Shown one piece after another: positions 5,843 through 5,957 of a DNA stretch of 5,957 bases. Both the position numbers and the translations under genes were made by a program. Origin of the DNA: Thioalkalivibrio sp. (lineage in GTDB: Bacteria; Pseudomonadota; Gammaproteobacteria; Ectothiorhodospirales; Ectothiorhodospiraceae); assembly GCA_007136145.1 (NCBI GenBank), contig SLHN01000277.1, forward strand, positions 1 to 5,957, written 5' to 3'. Position 1 is the first letter of the stretch. Each line of letters opens with the position of its first letter. The notes under the pieces are model-generated. The model was not told the DNA's origin. It searched no databases and worked only from the letters and a program-made list of their open reading frames with translations.

Positions 5843-5957
5843 GTGTTCGTGGGACACTGGTGGCAGAAGCAGCGGCAAAGCCAGAGCATTCAAGTCCTGG
5901 GTGTTCCACGGGCGCACTGATGGAGGCTCGCATTCAGTGGGAGAACTCTCCCGCCAC
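5843..5957. other. Structured tail without an assigned gene
   Basis: After the terminator I see no supportable gene before the window ends. The stretch contains three inverted repeats: CGTGGGACAC (5848-5857) against GTGTTCCACG (5901-5910), ten pairs with one G-U and some wobble extension outward; CACTGA (5915-5920) against TCAGTG (5934-5939); and GGGAG-AACT-CTCCC (5939-5952). Two plus-strand frames remain open to the edge; one contains ATG at 5920 followed by MEARIQWENSPA, which could be the first codons of a gene. It may be the leader of a downstream gene, a small RNA, or the edge of an element inserted after the tRNA. None is established. Confidence 0.3.

Noticed and set aside
5633..5917. 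Minus-strand open frame of 94 codons across the tRNA (contains GTESNRRHGDFQSPALP)
   Set aside because: It is the antisense translation of tRNA-Phe and its terminator; this peptide is a well-known false protein produced wherever such a tRNA is translated backwards.
5841..5957. Plus-strand frame open to the edge from TTG 5841
   Set aside because: Begins inside the terminator T-tract with no ribosome-binding site and shows no recognisable motif.

Overview
The window looks like a stretch of chromosome from a GC-rich gammaproteobacterium. The support is a DegP/DegQ-like C-terminus, MoaC/MoaE/MutY/YggX proteins that align closely with the E. coli proteins as I remember them, and a mutY-yggX pair followed by tRNA-Phe. 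A lineage such as Ectothiorhodospiraceae/Chromatiales would fit, but that is inference; nothing in the sequence names the species.

Layout. Bases 3-137 (+) are the last 44 codons of a Do/HtrA-type periplasmic serine protease. It converges on moaE (658-221, -) and moaD (895-662, -), the two subunits of molybdopterin synthase. A 46-bp divergent intergenic region separates moaD from a rightward run of five genes joined by 1- or 4-base start/stop overlaps: moaC (942-1433), an AsmA-family envelope protein (1430-3700), an exported START-like/SRPBCC protein (3700-4302), mutY (4299-5348) and yggX (5348-5626). After yggX come a perfect 14-bp palindrome, a near-consensus sigma70 promoter, tRNA-Phe(GAA) at 5728-5803 with encoded CCA, and a strong intrinsic terminator. 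The last ~115 bp hold several inverted repeats and no gene I can support firmly.

How the genes relate. MoaC makes cyclic pyranopterin monophosphate, and the MoaD/MoaE synthase adds the dithiolene sulfurs, so the two divergent arms are successive steps of molybdenum cofactor synthesis. moaA and the later-step genes are not here. MutY (4Fe-4S adenine glycosylase) and YggX (Fe(II)/Fe-S protection) form a conserved oxidative-damage pair. AsmA and the SRPBCC protein are both predicted to work in the periplasm, one as a membrane-anchored lipid-related protein and the other as a possible hydrophobic-ligand binder.

Most of the window is well-understood housekeeping DNA. I see no CRISPR array, transposase, integrase, phage gene or defence system. 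The least-characterised element is the small SRPBCC gene fused by overlaps between asmA and mutY. The least-explained non-coding DNA is the palindrome before the tRNA promoter and the structured tail after the tRNA terminator.
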